Source: JAAYAY01 sp964429355 (GTDB taxonomy: Bacteria > Planctomycetota > Planctomycetia > Pirellulales > Thermoguttaceae). From it: 5,829 nt of DNA. Positions 4,976-5,829 of the stretch are shown here, one piece after another. Position 1 is the first letter of the stretch, and the number at the start of each line of letters is the position of its first letter. The stretch covers positions 1 to 5,829 of the forward strand of contig CAYSCH010000507.1 in the NCBI GenBank assembly GCA_964429355.1, given 5' to 3'. The notes under the pieces are model-generated. The model saw only the letters and a list, made by a program, of their open reading frames with translations. It was not told where the DNA came from and ran no database searches. A program made the translations under genes and the position numbers.

Positions 4976-5829
4976 GTGACCCGCCGCCTGACCGCGCTGA
5001 TCCTGTGTGTGGCCGTCTTAGTTGTCGTCTCCAATTGGTTCCAGGCGGCTGAGCCGGACTCTGTGGGAGAAGTCGGCAAGGTCCGGACCTGGACCGACGC
5101 ATCCGGCCAATACACAATCGAGGCGGCCATGGTCACCTTTGCCGACGACAAGGTGCATTTGCAGCGCACCGACGGTTCGCAACTGGTCGTGTCCGTGGAT
5201 CGGCTCAGCAAGTCGGATCGCGGCTACATCATCGCGGAAATGTCCCGGCGAAGAAGGGCCCAGCGTCAGACCGAGCCCAAGGCCGAGGCGGAACCCGATT
5301 CATCTTCCGAAATGCCCGCCGCTGCCCCCGCCGCCGCTTCCACACCCGTAGCAACCGCCGACTGGCCCGGCTGGCGGGGCCCCACGCGTGATGGGAAGTC
5401 CCCTGATACTGGTCTGCTGAAGAATTGGCCCGAGGATGGACCTCCGCTGCTGTGGCGGGCCCAGGGAATCGGTACGGGTTACTCGTCCGTTGCTGTGGTC
5501 GGCGGCAAAGTCTACACCACCGGAAAGATCGACGAACGATTGGTGATCTCCGTTTTCGACAGCGACGGAAATCGGGTCGCCCAGGTTCCTCACGATATGG
5601 CCTGGACCAAGAACTATCCCGGTGGCCGATCGACGCCCATGATCGACGACGGGAAGCTCTACCTCGTCTCGGGCCATGGCCTCGTGGGCTGCTACGACCT
5701 GAAATCGATGCAGAAGAAATGGTCGGTGCACATGAGCGATTTCGGCGGCAGCCCGCCCGAATGGGGCTATGCCGAGTCGGTTCTGATCCTCGGTAACCTG
5801 GCCGTCATCACTCCCGGCGGATCGAAGTG
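4976..5829 (+). CDS. secreted SHD1 plus PQQ-like beta-propeller protein (3' end missing)
   Basis: The visible 284 residues open with a signal peptide: TRR, then a hydrophobic stretch at about 6-20, and a likely cleavage near FQAAEP (22-27). An SLA1 homology domain 1 (SHD1) spans about 35-87, with the hallmark pattern RTWTDASGQYTIEA, a 'KVHLQRTDG' strand, and VDRLSKSDRGYI at its end. A Pro/Ala/Glu-rich linker (95-128) leads to the start of a PQQ-like beta-propeller, with WPGWRGPTRDG (130-140), LLWRAQGIGTGYSSVAV (158-174), a VGGKVYTTG blade strand (175-183) and a DDGKLYLVSG strand (224-233). The frame runs off the right edge; such proteins are usually over 400 residues. In Planctomycetes these propellers are secreted or periplasmic and abundant. 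They may bind ligands or polymers; true PQQ-dependent dehydrogenase activity should not be assumed. The GTG start is backed by GGAG at 4964-4967 and by the signal peptide. Confidence 0.93.
   Translation, partial: MTRRLTALILCVAVLVVVSNWFQAAEPDSVGEVGKVRTWTDASGQYTIEAAMVTFADDKVHLQRTDGSQLVVSVDRLSKSDRGYIIAEMSRRRRAQRQTEPKAEAEPDSSSEMPAAAPAAASTPVATADWPGWRGPTRDGKSPDTGLLKNWPEDGPPLLWRAQGIGTGYSSVAVVGGKVYTTGKIDERLVISVFDSDGNRVAQVPHDMAWTKNYPGGRSTPMIDDGKLYLVSGHGLVGCYDLKSMQKKWSVHMSDFGGSPPEWGYAESVLILGNLAVITPGGSK

Noticed and set aside
5300..5731. Minus-strand 143-codon frame opposite the PQQ-like gene
   Set aside because: It is antisense to clear propeller sequence, and its Gly-rich tail is the complement of the Pro/Ala linker.

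Overview
The window looks like a GC-rich planctomycete chromosome, probably Pirellulales-like. The assignment is an inference. It rests mainly on the last gene, which joins an SHD1 domain to a PQQ-like beta-propeller, an architecture I associate with Planctomycetes. Support comes from a small membrane protein of a type I recall from that phylum and from clear Shine-Dalgarno sites at only some genes. No rRNA, tRNA, insertion sequence, CRISPR array or prophage gene was seen.

Left part (about 1-2609, minus strand): a compact three-gene ABC transporter unit, read in the order ATPase (1932-2609), FtsX/MacB-type permease (334-1875), small multi-pass membrane protein (1-319, cut by the left edge). 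Gaps are 56 and 14 bases, so co-transcription is likely. The permease belongs to the four-helix mechanotransmission/extraction class rather than to the importers. It carries an unusual histidine- and acid-rich insertion of about 90 residues just before its second membrane helix.

Middle (2843-4552, minus strand): a complete TIM-barrel sugar epimerase of the D-tagatose/D-psicose 3-epimerase type, with every expected metal and substrate residue and a good ribosome binding site. Upstream of it lies a 223-residue, mostly helical protein with histidine/aspartate motifs and a weak resemblance to ACP phosphodiesterase (AcpH/DUF479). The two are separated by 186 bases and need not be functionally linked. 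A 233-base spacer with a strong GC hairpin separates the epimerase from the ABC unit.

Right part (4553-5829, plus strand): a 423-base divergent intergenic region holds two palindromes with centres 31 bases apart (ACTGT-C-ACAGT and TGTAGTCG-GTT-CGACTACA), a plausible operator/promoter zone. It also holds an 84-codon ORF whose front half looks like a real protein and whose back half does not. The region ends at a GTG-started secreted protein (4976 to the right edge) with a signal peptide, an SHD1 domain, a Pro/Ala/Glu linker and the start of a PQQ-like beta-propeller.

No wholly new multi-gene system is demonstrated. The points most worth following are the histidine-rich permease with its membrane partner, the paired palindromes, and the possible gene remnant.
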